NCBI RefSeq assembly: GCF_018860365.1
Contig: NZ_JAHKPO010000024.1
Span: 310,001 to 374,000 of the forward strand
Length of the DNA: 64,000 nt
DNA from: Arenibacter algicola
GTDB lineage: Bacteria > Bacteroidota > Bacteroidia > Flavobacteriales > Flavobacteriaceae
Direction: 5' to 3'
Shown here: in pieces, positions 25,059 through 33,790 of the stretch
Layout of the letters: each line of letters begins with the position of its first letter
Position numbering within the stretch: position 1 is the first letter of the stretch
The notes under the pieces: generated by a model
Database searches by the model: none
Seen by the model: the letters and a program-made list of their open reading frames with translations, nothing else
Told to the model about the DNA's origin: nothing
Made by a program: the position numbers and the translations under genes

Positions 25059-27140
25059 ATGAAATCCTCCTTTCACTTTCTATTGGCCTTATCTTCCCTA
25101 TTTGTATCCTATGCCCAAGAACCCATCCAGAGAGACAGCATCACTGAATTGGACGAAGTAATCCTTTTGGATTCCCTTCAATCGGCCCCAGATAATGGCA
25201 TTATAGCTACTAAAATTATAGGCACCAAGGTATTTCAGAACTACAGTCCCGTAGATATGGTTTCGGCAATCAATCAGATATCCGGAGTTTATATATTGTC
25301 CGGGGCTTTGAACACTAACAGAATCACCATTAGGGGGGTAGGTGCAAGAACCTTGTACGGGACGGATAAACTGCGTCTTTACTATAACGATATCCCAATA
25401 ACCAACGGTTCGGGTTTCTCTACCATTGAATCCTTCGATTTGGAAAATCTGAGTTCGGTGGAGGTAATCAAGGGTCCAAAAGCAACTAATTATGGTGCCA
25501 ATTTGGGAGGGGCAATTTTGCTGAATTCCAAACAGCCCACCAACGAGTCTACCTATTTCAGAAATAACTTTACTATAGGCTCCTACAGTCTAGTTAAGAA
25601 CAACCTACAATTTAGTCTAAAGGAAAATAAGGTTGCGCTAAACTTTCACTATGGCTTTTTGGAGACCGATGGCTATAGGGAAAACAACAGATTTGAACGC
25701 GAAGGGGTACTCTTGGATTTGAATTACCAAATAACTCCCAAAACCAATATTGGCCTTCTATTTAACCATGTTGATTATAACGCCCAAATACCTAGCTCTT
25801 TAGGAGAGACCGATTTTAAGGAAAACCCCACCAAGGCCGCATTTACATGGAAATCTGCCAAAGGATACGAGGATAACAAATATAGCCTTGCCGGCCTTAC
25901 CTTAAATCATGCCTTTTCAGAGAAAATAAACAACACCACCAGTATTTTCTATTCCTATCTGGATCACTATGAACCCAGACCTTTTGGAATTTTGGAGGAA
26001 TACACCAACGGCTATGGTTTCCGGACAAAGTTCGCTGGTGCATGGGCTACCGATGGCCCTAAAATTGGCTACAATTTTGGTGCTGAATTATACAAGGATG
26101 AATACCAATGGAGCGAATTTGAAAATCTATATCAAGATAATAATGGACAAGGAAGTGTACAGGGCGATCAATTTGCCGATAACAAAGAGTTTAGGCGACA
26201 GTTCAATGCTTTTGGCAATCTACTTATTCCATTGGGGAAGGCCTTTTCTTCCCAAATTGGGCTAGGTGTAAACAAAACCTATTACGATTTCAGGGATGAA
26301 TTCAATCAAGGGGCAGATAATAAGAGCGCAGAAAGGGATTTTGACGCCATAGTGCTGCCCAGCCTAAACCTCAACTATAATTTTTCAGCCACAAAATCAA
26401 TCTATGCCAATATAAGTAAAGGCTTTTCCAATCCTACGGTGGAGGAAACCCTTACTCCGGACGGGGTAATTAATCCTGATATTGCCCAAGAAACAGGCGT
26501 GAACTATGAAATTGGCACTAGTCTGCTTATGTTGGATAGAAAATTAAACATAAACCTTGCCTTATACAGAATGGATATTAAAAATCTACTGGTAGCCCAA
26601 AGGGTAGGTGAAGATCAATATATTGGGAAGAATGCAGGCAAGACACAGCACCAAGGTTTGGAATTGGATGCCGAATATAAAATTGACATTTCCTCAAAGC
26701 TTAGGGTAACCCCTTTTATTAGCTATACATTTAACGATCACAGTTTTGTAACCTTTGTTGATGGGGACAACAATTATTCCGGAAATCCATTGACAGGGGT
26801 TCCCAAACACAGATTGAATTCTGGCCTACAAGCCCAACTTAACAATAAATTTTATTGGTATTCCACCCATCAATATGTAGGAGAAATACCTTTAACGGAC
26901 GCTAATGAACTCTACAGTGATGCCTTTAATGTGGTGAAGAGTAAAGTGGGGTATAAAAACCAATTGGGTAAAAAGCTATCGATGGACATATCCTTTGGTA
27001 TCAACAATATCTTCGATGTCAACTATGCCCAATCCGTACTTATAAATACCACTGGTTTTGGCGGCGCCGAACCTAGGTACTACTATCCCGGTAATGATAG
27101 AAATTTCTATAGCAGTTTACGTTTAGGATATTCACTATAA
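25059..27140 (+). CDS. TonB-dependent receptor (siderophore/FecA-like architecture)
   Basis: 693 residues. A signal peptide (about 1-19, ending S-Y-A-Q) is followed directly by a TonB-box-like I-T-E-L-D-E-V-I-L-L and the plug domain (about 45-160; R-I-T-I-R-G-V-G-A-R, S-V-E-V-I-K-G-P-K-A-T-N-Y-G-A-N-L-G-G). The beta-barrel ends in an aromatic-rich terminus (N-F-Y-S-S-L-R-L-G-Y-S-L). It has no carboxypeptidase-like N-terminal domain, unlike the other three receptors in the window, and is shorter. That is the architecture of classic siderophore, haem or vitamin receptors. No neighbour reveals the ligand. Confidence 0.92.
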   Translation: MKSSFHFLLALSSLFVSYAQEPIQRDSITELDEVILLDSLQSAPDNGIIATKIIGTKVFQNYSPVDMVSAINQISGVYILSGALNTNRITIRGVGARTLYGTDKLRLYYNDIPITNGSGFSTIESFDLENLSSVEVIKGPKATNYGANLGGAILLNSKQPTNESTYFRNNFTIGSYSLVKNNLQFSLKENKVALNFHYGFLETDGYRENNRFEREGVLLDLNYQITPKTNIGLLFNHVDYNAQIPSSLGETDFKENPTKAAFTWKSAKGYEDNKYSLAGLTLNHAFSEKINNTTSIFYSYLDHYEPRPFGILEEYTNGYGFRTKFAGAWATDGPKIGYNFGAELYKDEYQWSEFENLYQDNNGQGSVQGDQFADNKEFRRQFNAFGNLLIPLGKAFSSQIGLGVNKTYYDFRDEFNQGADNKSAERDFDAIVLPSLNLNYNFSATKSIYANISKGFSNPTVEETLTPDGVINPDIAQETGVNYEIGTSLLMLDRKLNINLALYRMDIKNLLVAQRVGEDQYIGKNAGKTQHQGLELDAEYKIDISSKLRVTPFISYTFNDHSFVTFVDGDNNYSGNPLTGVPKHRLNSGLQAQLNNKFYWYSTHQYVGEIPLTDANELYSDAFNVVKSKVGYKNQLGKKLSMDISFGINNIFDVNYAQSVLINTTGFGGAEPRYYYPGNDRNFYSSLRLGYSL

Positions 27141-27151
27141 GGGAAACAAAA

Positions 27152-27183
27152 AAAGGTCCAATAACTTAAGTTATTGGACCTTT
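27152..27183. terminator. Bidirectional terminator between the TonB receptor and glyS
   Basis: A perfect 32-bp palindrome (16-bp arms, AAAGGTCCAATAACTT and its complement) with A-tracts on the left and T-tracts on the right. It sits between two convergent genes and can stop transcription from both sides. Confidence 0.85.
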
Positions 27184-27204
27184 AATTTCTTGTAGATCAC
27201 GGAA

Positions 27205-28749
27205 CTATTCCATTCTTTTCAACCAGCTTTTCATATCCACTTCCTTATGGATGATTGCCTTTACATCTGAAATGGCAACTCGTTGCTGTTCCATAGTATC
27301 CCTATGACGTATGGTAACCGTTTTATCTTCTAGAGACTGGTGATCCACGGTAATGCAAAAAGGTGTCCCATTGGCATCCTGTCTTCTGTAACGACGGCCA
27401 ACGGCATCTTTTTCATCATATACCACATTAAAATCCCATTTAAGGTCATCTATGATTTCTTGGGCCAATTCTGGCAAACCATCCTTTTTTACCAAGGGCA
27501 GTACCGCGGCCTTCATAGGCGCCAAAACAGCCGGTAATTTAAGTACGGTCCTAGTAGTGTTGTTGTCCAACTCCTCTTCTACCAAGGAGTTTGAAAAAAC
27601 GGCCAAGAACATACGATCCAAACCAATGGAAGTTTCAACCACATAGGGAACATAACTTTCATTGAGTTCAGGATCAAAATATTGTAATTTTTTGCCCGAG
27701 TACTTTTCGTGGCTACCTAAGTCGAAATCGGTTCTGGAATGTATCCCTTCCAATTCCTTAAATCCAAACGGAAATTTGAATTCTATATCAGCAGCGGCAT
27801 CTGCGTAATGCGCCAATTTTTCGTGATCGTGAAATCTATAGTTCTCGGCTCCCATCCCCAAAGACAAATGCCAGGCCATCCTTTTTTCCTTCCAGGTTTC
27901 GTACCATTCCTTTTGAGATCCGGGACGAATAAAAAATTGCATTTCCATTTGTTCAAACTCCCTTTGACGAAAGATAAACTGTCTTGCAACAATCTCGTTC
28001 CTAAAGGCCTTGCCCACCTGGGCAATCCCGAACGGAATCTTCATTCTACCGGTTTTTTGAACATTAAGGAAGTTAACAAAAATACCTTGTGCAGTTTCGG
28101 GCCTAAGGTATAGATCCATGGCGCTATCGGCAGAGGCTCCCAATTTGGTACCGAACATTAGATTAAATTGCTTTACATCTGTCCAATTCCTTGATCCGGA
28201 CAATGGACATGCAATTTCCAATTCCTCGATTAAATTTTTTACATCTACCAAATCCTCGTTCTCCAAGGATTTTCCCAAACGCTTCAAGATGGTATTGATC
28301 TGTTCTTGATAACCTACCACTCTTGGATTAGTTTCCAAAAACTGTTTTTTATCAAAAGCATCTCCAAAACGTTTTTCTGCCTTGGCTACTTCCTTATCTA
28401 TTTTAGCTTCAATTTTAGCGGTATAATCCTCCACCAAAACATCTGCACGATATCTTTTTTTGGAATCTTTGTTATCTATCAATGGATCGTTAAAGGCATC
28501 TACGTGTCCGGATGCCTTCCAAACGGTTGGGTGCATAAATATTGCAGAATCTAGTCCCACAATATTATCGTTCATCTGAACCATGGCCTTCCACCAATAT
28601 TCACGGATATTCTTTTTTAACTCGGCCCCATTTTGGGCATAGTCGTATACGGCACTTAGTCCGTCGTAAATTTCGCTGGATTGGAAAACGTATCCATACT
28701 CCTTTGCATGCGAGATTACTTTTTTAAAATCGTCTTCTTGTTTCACCAT
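27205..28749 (-). CDS. glyS: Glycyl-tRNA synthetase (class II, single-chain alpha2 type)
   Basis: 514 residues. Class II motifs are visible: motif 2 in F-R-N-E-I-V-A-R-Q-F-I-F-R-Q-R-E-F-E-Q-M and motif 3 in E-T-S-I-G-L-D-R-M-F-L. The Y-G-Y-V-F-Q-S-S-E-I-Y at the start and the P-L-S-G-S-R-N-W-T segment fit the eukaryote-like alpha2 GlyRS, not the alpha2-beta2 enzyme of E. coli. The C-terminal anticodon-binding domain begins near 400 (V-L-P-L-V-K-K-D). It lies 37 bp after a coiled-coil protein gene on the same strand. Confidence 0.97.
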   Translation of the reverse strand: MVKQEDDFKKVISHAKEYGYVFQSSEIYDGLSAVYDYAQNGAELKKNIREYWWKAMVQMNDNIVGLDSAIFMHPTVWKASGHVDAFNDPLIDNKDSKKRYRADVLVEDYTAKIEAKIDKEVAKAEKRFGDAFDKKQFLETNPRVVGYQEQINTILKRLGKSLENEDLVDVKNLIEELEIACPLSGSRNWTDVKQFNLMFGTKLGASADSAMDLYLRPETAQGIFVNFLNVQKTGRMKIPFGIAQVGKAFRNEIVARQFIFRQREFEQMEMQFFIRPGSQKEWYETWKEKRMAWHLSLGMGAENYRFHDHEKLAHYADAAADIEFKFPFGFKELEGIHSRTDFDLGSHEKYSGKKLQYFDPELNESYVPYVVETSIGLDRMFLAVFSNSLVEEELDNNTTRTVLKLPAVLAPMKAAVLPLVKKDGLPELAQEIIDDLKWDFNVVYDEKDAVGRRYRRQDANGTPFCITVDHQSLEDKTVTIRHRDTMEQQRVAISDVKAIIHKEVDMKSWLKRME

Positions 28750-28786
28750 TTGGCAAAAATATAATATTAGTGGAAATTGAAGAGAT

Positions 28787-29683
28787 TTATTTCAATTGAA
28801 ATTCTGAAGTCGCCAATAATTTTTCATTCTCGAAAACATTTAGGGTATAGGTTCCTTCCGCCAAAGATCCTTCCGGTACTGAAATAGCATCGCAAACGCT
28901 AAATTCCTGCCCCATAAAAACCAGTTCTACACGTTTACTGTAAACATTGCCGTTTACGGAAATGGTATTGGCATTATCCTCTATGACACCCATATTTGGA
29001 CCTAAGAATTGCAAGTAGATAACCCGCTCTTCATTTTTGGAATTGGGATTTCCCATTACGGTAACACAACCCCTTAGTTTGGATATGATATTCGCCTTAT
29101 TGGTTTTAATGTGTTTGCCACTTCTAAACCTAAAACCACTACCCTCCGAATTTTCCAATTTTAGATAGCTTTTGGTCTTGAGCTCCTGACTAAGTTCTTT
29201 GTTCTTCCTCCTAAGTAAAGCTTCGGCCTCCGCCAACGAACTGCTCTTTCCCCTGAGTTCCTCTATCATCTTCCTGGTTTCCTCATATTTGTCCCCAAGG
29301 AGCATATTGTTATACTTAAGGAAATTGTTCTTTAGTTTAAGGCTATCATTTTTGGCCTCGAGCTTTCTAAGTTCGGTTTTATATTCCTTTAATTTTTCGA
29401 CCGTAAAATTTAAGCGTCCCACGGAATCCAACAACTGTTGCACCCTATATTTTGAATCCTGTAATTCTATTTCATTTACCTCATTAAGCGCAGAAAGCCT
29501 ATCTACATCAGATTTCATCAGAGTAAGGTCCTTAACAAGTAATTCTTTCTCCTGCTCCAAAAAACTAATGCGACTTTTGGATTGGGCATAACTATAATAG
29601 AAGGCAATAAGAATTCCCAGTATAATAGCTGCCAAAGCGGCAAGTATTATCTTATAATTAAATTTATTATCTTCAGTATCCAT
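28787..29683 (-). CDS. Membrane-anchored coiled-coil protein of unknown function
   Basis: 298 residues. A short cytosolic N-terminus and one TM helix (about 11-32) are followed by a long heptad-rich coiled coil (about 38-170; L-E-Q-E-K-E-L-L, L-R-K-L-E-A-K-N-D-S-L, L-L-R-R-K-N-K-E-L). The C-terminal domain of about 120 residues is beta-rich (G-C-V-T-V-M-G-N-P, I-Y-L-Q-F-L-G-P-N, E-G-T-Y-T-L-N-V-F) and is probably periplasmic. I do not recognise a named family. I recall similar proteins beside glyS in other Flavobacteriaceae. A structural or tethering role in the envelope is only a guess. Confidence 0.75.
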   Translation of the reverse strand: MDTEDNKFNYKIILAALAAIILGILIAFYYSYAQSKSRISFLEQEKELLVKDLTLMKSDVDRLSALNEVNEIELQDSKYRVQQLLDSVGRLNFTVEKLKEYKTELRKLEAKNDSLKLKNNFLKYNNMLLGDKYEETRKMIEELRGKSSSLAEAEALLRRKNKELSQELKTKSYLKLENSEGSGFRFRSGKHIKTNKANIISKLRGCVTVMGNPNSKNEERVIYLQFLGPNMGVIEDNANTISVNGNVYSKRVELVFMGQEFSVCDAISVPEGSLAEGTYTLNVFENEKLLATSEFQLK

Positions 29684-29726
29684 CTAAAAGCATGCGTATT
29701 AAGTAGGTTAATAGTAATCTAGATTT

Positions 29727-30428
29727 GTGTATTCCAAGATTTCAAATATACTAAACGATATCAACACGGTCCTTGTACCTAGGCTATGTTTTGGATGTAA
29801 TGCTCTATTATATAGAGGAGAAGAACATGTGTGTACCGTTTGTCGAAATCAATTACCACTCACCGAGTATACTTTTAACGCTGTAAACCCTGTTGACCGT
29901 ATATTTTATGGAAGAATTAACATTATTAAGGCCAGTTCTTTTCTGTTTTTTACTGAAAAGGGAATCGTAAAAAGTATAATTCACTACCTAAAATACAAAA
30001 ACCAAGAGCAAATAGGCACATTTTTAGGGAATTGGTATGGCCATATACTGAAGGAAAACAACTTTCTTAACAACATTGATTACGTAATGCCAGTTCCCCT
30101 GCACCGTAAAAAATTAAAAACAAGAGGCTATAATCAAGTTTCCCTATTTGCCAAATCGATAGCTGAACACATTGGGGCCCAATACAAAGAGGGTGTCCTT
30201 ATTAAAACCGCCAACACTAAGACCCAAACCAAAAAATCCAGAATACTAAGGTGGCAGAACAAACAAGCCCTTTATGTTTTAACAGACTATGAAATATTCA
30301 AGGATAAAAATGTGTTGTTATTGGACGATGTCATTACCACAGGGGCTACCATGGAGGTCTGTGCCACAGCCTTATCCGCAACAAAGGGAATTAATATATA
30401 TGTTGCCTCCATGGCCATAGTACCTTAA
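29727..30428 (+). CDS. comF: ComF family phosphoribosyltransferase-like protein
   Basis: 233 residues from a GTG start. The N-terminal zinc ribbon has Cys21, Cys24, Cys36 and Cys39 (C-F-G-C...C-T-V-C). A type I phosphoribosyltransferase domain follows, with P-V-P-L-H-R-K-K-L-K-T-R-G-Y-N-Q-V and the PRPP loop V-L-L-L-D-D-V-I-T-T-G-A-T. ComF proteins act in DNA uptake or processing during natural transformation. The gene is divergent from the coiled-coil protein gene. A TAGATTTG box overlaps the GTG; no in-frame ATG precedes the zinc ribbon, so I keep the GTG. Confidence 0.9.
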   Translation: MYSKISNILNDINTVLVPRLCFGCNALLYRGEEHVCTVCRNQLPLTEYTFNAVNPVDRIFYGRINIIKASSFLFFTEKGIVKSIIHYLKYKNQEQIGTFLGNWYGHILKENNFLNNIDYVMPVPLHRKKLKTRGYNQVSLFAKSIAEHIGAQYKEGVLIKTANTKTQTKKSRILRWQNKQALYVLTDYEIFKDKNVLLLDDVITTGATMEVCATALSATKGINIYVASMAIVP

Positions 30429-30481
30429 TTTTACAATTCTACAAATTAGTTGTTTCTTTGTTGAACATTTTCATTACTGTT

Positions 30482-32095
30482 ATGATCCAACGCATTTTAG
30501 GGTTTTTGTTTCTCTTTTTAACCGTATCGGCCCTTGTACAGTGTGCACGCAGAGGCGCGCCCAGTGGAGGTGCTAAGGATGTTACTCCGCCGAAATTGGT
30601 TAAGGCAGAGCCCAAGAACATGTCCATAAACTTCAATACCAAAAAAATCCGATTGTATTTTGACGAATACGTTAAGCTCAAGGATATTGAAAAGCAACTT
30701 ATTGTTTCCCCACCTTTAAAATACACTCCCTTAATATCCCCACAGGGCTCGGCCAACAGATATGTAGAGATTATCCTAAAAGATACCCTAAAAGCGAATA
30801 CCACCTATACCTTAAATTTCGGCCAAAGTATAATTGATAACAACGAGGGCAACCCCCTTAGCTATTTTACTTACGTGTTTTCAACAGGGGACTATATAGA
30901 TTCATTAACAGTTTCTGGCGTGGTAAAGGATGCATTTAATAAGAACGCAGACACTTTTATCAGTATCATGCTTTATGAGATTGATAGCACCTATAACGAT
31001 TCTACCATCTATCGGCAACCTCCAAATTATATTACCAACACACTGGACAGTACTCCCATTTTTCATTTGAAAAATCTAAAAGAGGGAAAATATGCCATGT
31101 TCGGGGTAAAAGATGAGGCCAAAAACAACATTTTCAATCAAAGGGTCGACAAAATTGCTTTTATAAAGGACACTATTAGCCTTCCGACGGATTCGGTTTA
31201 TTTATTGACCATGTTTAAGGAATTGCCCGACTATAGTATTTCAGTTCCCAATTTTGCGGCAAAAAACAAGATTATTTTTGGGTATCAGGGCAATGCAAAA
31301 GATATATCAGTTAAAGCCCTAAGCAACATTCCCGATACGGTAAAAACCAAAATCACCAAAGAGCGGGATAAGGACACCCTAAACTATTGGTTTACTCCTT
31401 TTAAAGTGGATTCACTGGTTTTTACAGTGGCCAATGAGAAAGAAAGCCTAATTGATACCTTTACCGTAAAAACAAAAAAAGTAGGCTTGGACACCCTTAT
31501 TGTACAGCCAAACCAAAGAGGGTCCCTAGAGTTTGGAAAGCCTTTTTATATTGGAACCAACACCCCCATTTCCCGTATGGACAGTTCAAAAATCAGTTTG
31601 GCACGCAAGGATTCAACCTTGGTAAAATTCATGACGGTATTGGATACTATAGGCAATAAAATTGATTTTGATTTTGAAGTAGAGCCCAACGAGAATTATG
31701 CCTTAGAACTACTACCTGGGGCGATTGTAGATTTTTTTGAAACCGAAAATGACACCATATCCATTAAACTGTCTACCAAAAGTTATGCAGATTTCGGAAA
31801 TTTAAGACTTACCTTGGACGGGGCTGTTACCTACCCTTTGATAGTACAATTAACAGACGAAAAAGGGGTTACCGTAAAGGAATTGTTCGCCAATGAACAA
31901 AAAGTCTTTGAATTCACCAATATTAAACCGGCAAAATACCTGATTCGGGTCATTTACGATAGCAACGGTAATCAAAAATGGGATACTGGAAATTATCTTC
32001 AAAGAATTCAGCCGGAAAAAGTTACCTACTACCCAAATGCATTGGAAGTGAGGGCCAATTGGGAATTGGAACAAACCTTTACACTTTCAAACTAA
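30482..32095 (+). CDS. Ig-like domain lipoprotein
   Basis: 537 residues from ATG 30482, which gives a proper type II signal peptide with lipobox A-L-V-Q-C and lipidated Cys20; an in-frame TTG at 30458 would only lengthen the n-region. The mature start (R-R-G-A-P-S-G-G-A-K-D-V-T-P-P-K) and the segment I-R-L-Y-F-D-E-Y-V-K-L-K-D match SbsA-type Ig-like domain lipoproteins of Bacteroidota. The following T-Y-T-L-N-F-G-Q-S-I-I-D-N-N-E-G-N also fits. The C-terminus has the D-S-N-G-N-Q-K-W-D-T-G-N-Y signature common to these proteins. It is a predicted envelope lipoprotein of unknown role. Its 3' end overlaps the convergent omega-amidase gene by 17 bp. Confidence 0.82.
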   Translation: MIQRILGFLFLFLTVSALVQCARRGAPSGGAKDVTPPKLVKAEPKNMSINFNTKKIRLYFDEYVKLKDIEKQLIVSPPLKYTPLISPQGSANRYVEIILKDTLKANTTYTLNFGQSIIDNNEGNPLSYFTYVFSTGDYIDSLTVSGVVKDAFNKNADTFISIMLYEIDSTYNDSTIYRQPPNYITNTLDSTPIFHLKNLKEGKYAMFGVKDEAKNNIFNQRVDKIAFIKDTISLPTDSVYLLTMFKELPDYSISVPNFAAKNKIIFGYQGNAKDISVKALSNIPDTVKTKITKERDKDTLNYWFTPFKVDSLVFTVANEKESLIDTFTVKTKKVGLDTLIVQPNQRGSLEFGKPFYIGTNTPISRMDSSKISLARKDSTLVKFMTVLDTIGNKIDFDFEVEPNENYALELLPGAIVDFFETENDTISIKLSTKSYADFGNLRLTLDGAVTYPLIVQLTDEKGVTVKELFANEQKVFEFTNIKPAKYLIRVIYDSNGNQKWDTGNYLQRIQPEKVTYYPNALEVRANWELEQTFTLSN

Positions 32096-32849
32096 AATGG
32101 TCCCTATCTTCCAAAAACTTTAATTTTTCCCTTGCTTCGGCAATATGTCTTTTATCCAAGGTGGCATAAAGTACCTTTTCCTCTTTCGAAAACACTATTG
32201 GTTCACCAAAGACATTGTTTACAGTGGAATGGCCTGAATAATTATGTCCGGTATTATCCGTTCCAATCCTATTTACTCCTATTACATAAGCCATATTTTC
32301 AATGGCACGTGCTTTTAACAGGGCGTCCCAAGCATTAATTCTTGGCTGCGGCCAGTTGGCAACATAAATAAGTACATCATAATTCTCGGTATTCCTTGCC
32401 CAAACAGGAAAGCGTAGATCATAACAAATAAGCGGACAGATCCTAAAACCTTTATAGTCGATCACAATCCTTTTTTCCCCTCTGTTATAAATTTTATCCT
32501 CACCGGCTAGTGTAAAGGTATGTCGCTTGTCATAAAAACTCGATTTTCCATCGGGCTCCATAAACCAAAGTCGGTTATAATAATGCCCATCCTCAAAATA
32601 GACCATACTTCCGGTTAAGGCCACATTCTTTCTCTCCGCTTCCTTTTGCATCCATTTAACCGTTACCTCCCCTTCCTCTTTGGCGATATTCCAAGGGGTC
32701 ATGGTAAAGGCCGTGGTAAACATTTCAGGAAGTATTACCAAGTCTACCTCCCCGTTTAAGGTGTCGAGCTTTTTGGAAAAGTGTTCCCTATTCTTTGATG
32801 GATTTTCCCATTCCAGCGGGGATTGTATAAGTGCTACTTTAAGTTCCAT
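32079..32849 (-). CDS. Nitrilase-superfamily amidase (omega-amidase YafV/Nit2-like)
   Basis: 256 residues, a complete carbon-nitrogen hydrolase fold. The catalytic triad is visible as Glu in V-I-L-P-E-M-F-T-T, Lys in F-Y-D-K-R-H-T-F and Cys in P-L-I-C-Y-D-L-R-F-P. The M-F-T-T-A-F context and N-R-I-G-T-D are typical of omega-amidases that deamidate alpha-ketoglutaramate in methionine-salvage-type transamination repair. Cytosolic, no signal peptide. It converges on and overlaps the Ig-like lipoprotein gene. Confidence 0.9.
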   Translation of the reverse strand: MELKVALIQSPLEWENPSKNREHFSKKLDTLNGEVDLVILPEMFTTAFTMTPWNIAKEEGEVTVKWMQKEAERKNVALTGSMVYFEDGHYYNRLWFMEPDGKSSFYDKRHTFTLAGEDKIYNRGEKRIVIDYKGFRICPLICYDLRFPVWARNTENYDVLIYVANWPQPRINAWDALLKARAIENMAYVIGVNRIGTDNTGHNYSGHSTVNNVFGEPIVFSKEEKVLYATLDKRHIAEAREKLKFLEDRDHFSLKV

Positions 32850-32967
32850 TATTATCTGCTATTGCTCTAATCAAAATATGCTTAGGAAGATTCTAAATGG
32901 CCAGTCTATATAAATACAGAAATTCTGATAACAAGCATGAGCTACTCCCGTAAATCTTTAATCTATT

Positions 32968-33438
32968 CTAGGCCTTTTCCAACAAAGTAATTAGCGATGG
33001 CATTCCTTGCATTTTGGCATGATCCAAGGCAGAAAGGCCTCGTACATCTTTGATGGTAGTATCTGCACCTTTGGCCAAAAGCATTTTAGCAATCTCCTCC
33101 CTATTGAATGTTGCGGCATAGATAAGACAGGTAGCCCCCATAGTGTTGCGCTCATTAATACCGGCCCCTTTATCTATCAGCTTCTTGGCGGTATCCGTAT
33201 AGCCTTTAAAGCAGACACCCATCAAGGCCGTATTGCCAGAGGCATCCTTGGCATCTATTTTGGCCCCATTTTCCAACAAAAGATCGGTAATTTCCTCCTG
33301 GTCGTAATATGTAGATAAAATAAGTGGTGTAGATCCCCTTTGGTCCTTGCTGTCCAGCAATAAGGGGTTCTTCTTCAACATGGCCCTTACCTCATCGAAG
33401 TTCCCGTTTCTAATTTCGTTAAAGAAAAATTCGTTCAT
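32968..33438 (-). CDS. Ankyrin-repeat protein
   Basis: 156 residues made of four or five ankyrin repeats from about residue 7: G-S-T-P-L-I-L-S-T-Y, L-L-E-N-G-A-K-I-D-A-K-D, G-N-T-A-L-M-G-V-C, L-I-D-K-G-A-G-I-N-E-R, M-L-L-A-K-G-A-D. No signal peptide or TM segment, so a cytosolic protein-binding module. In some Flavobacteriaceae a similar gene follows catalase; no catalase is here. A 40-residue membrane ORF lies 36 bp upstream on the same strand. Confidence 0.88.
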   Translation of the reverse strand: MNEFFFNEIRNGNFDEVRAMLKKNPLLLDSKDQRGSTPLILSTYYDQEEITDLLLENGAKIDAKDASGNTALMGVCFKGYTDTAKKLIDKGAGINERNTMGATCLIYAATFNREEIAKMLLAKGADTTIKDVRGLSALDHAKMQGMPSLITLLEKA

Positions 33439-33474
33439 AGATAATTACCATTAGTTAAATGTATAAAAAAACAA

Positions 33475-33597
33475 TCACTTTAATAAACTGAAAATATAGT
33501 TTAAAATAATAATTCCCATTAAACCCAATAAAACACATTTCATACCTAAAAAGAAAAGCTCCTTATCCAGAAGAAATAATAATACCTTTTCCAACAT
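33475..33597 (-). CDS. Possible small membrane protein, 40 residues
   Basis: The ORF begins M-L-E-K-V-L-L-F-L-L-D-K-E and carries a hydrophobic stretch (about 21-38, C-V-L-L-G-L-M-G-I-I-I-L). It sits 36 bp upstream of the ankyrin gene on the same strand, in a 352-bp AT-rich gap (33439-33790) that otherwise shows nothing. No strong ribosome-binding site is visible, but Bacteroidota rarely use one. Chance ORFs of this length occur in AT-rich DNA, hence the low confidence. Confidence 0.3.
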   Translation of the reverse strand: MLEKVLLFLLDKELFFLGMKCVLLGLMGIIILNYIFSLLK

Positions 33598-33790
33598 AGT
33601 TTATAACCATTTGTCATTTAGCTAAACCTTCGTTAAAAGCTCTAATTCATTTATAGCTTGAATCTCCTGGGAACATTTGACATATTGAATACAAGAAATT
33701 CGTTGTCTTATAGGAATTTTTTCGCCTTTCACAATTTATAGCCATATTCCTACGTTTTCTTAATAAATTCCCCTAAAAGCATACATAATT

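Noticed and set aside
29720..29727. TAGATTTG promoter box before comF
   Set aside because: It overlaps the GTG start codon, so it cannot serve the frame that contains the zinc ribbon; probably chance, since the box is short.
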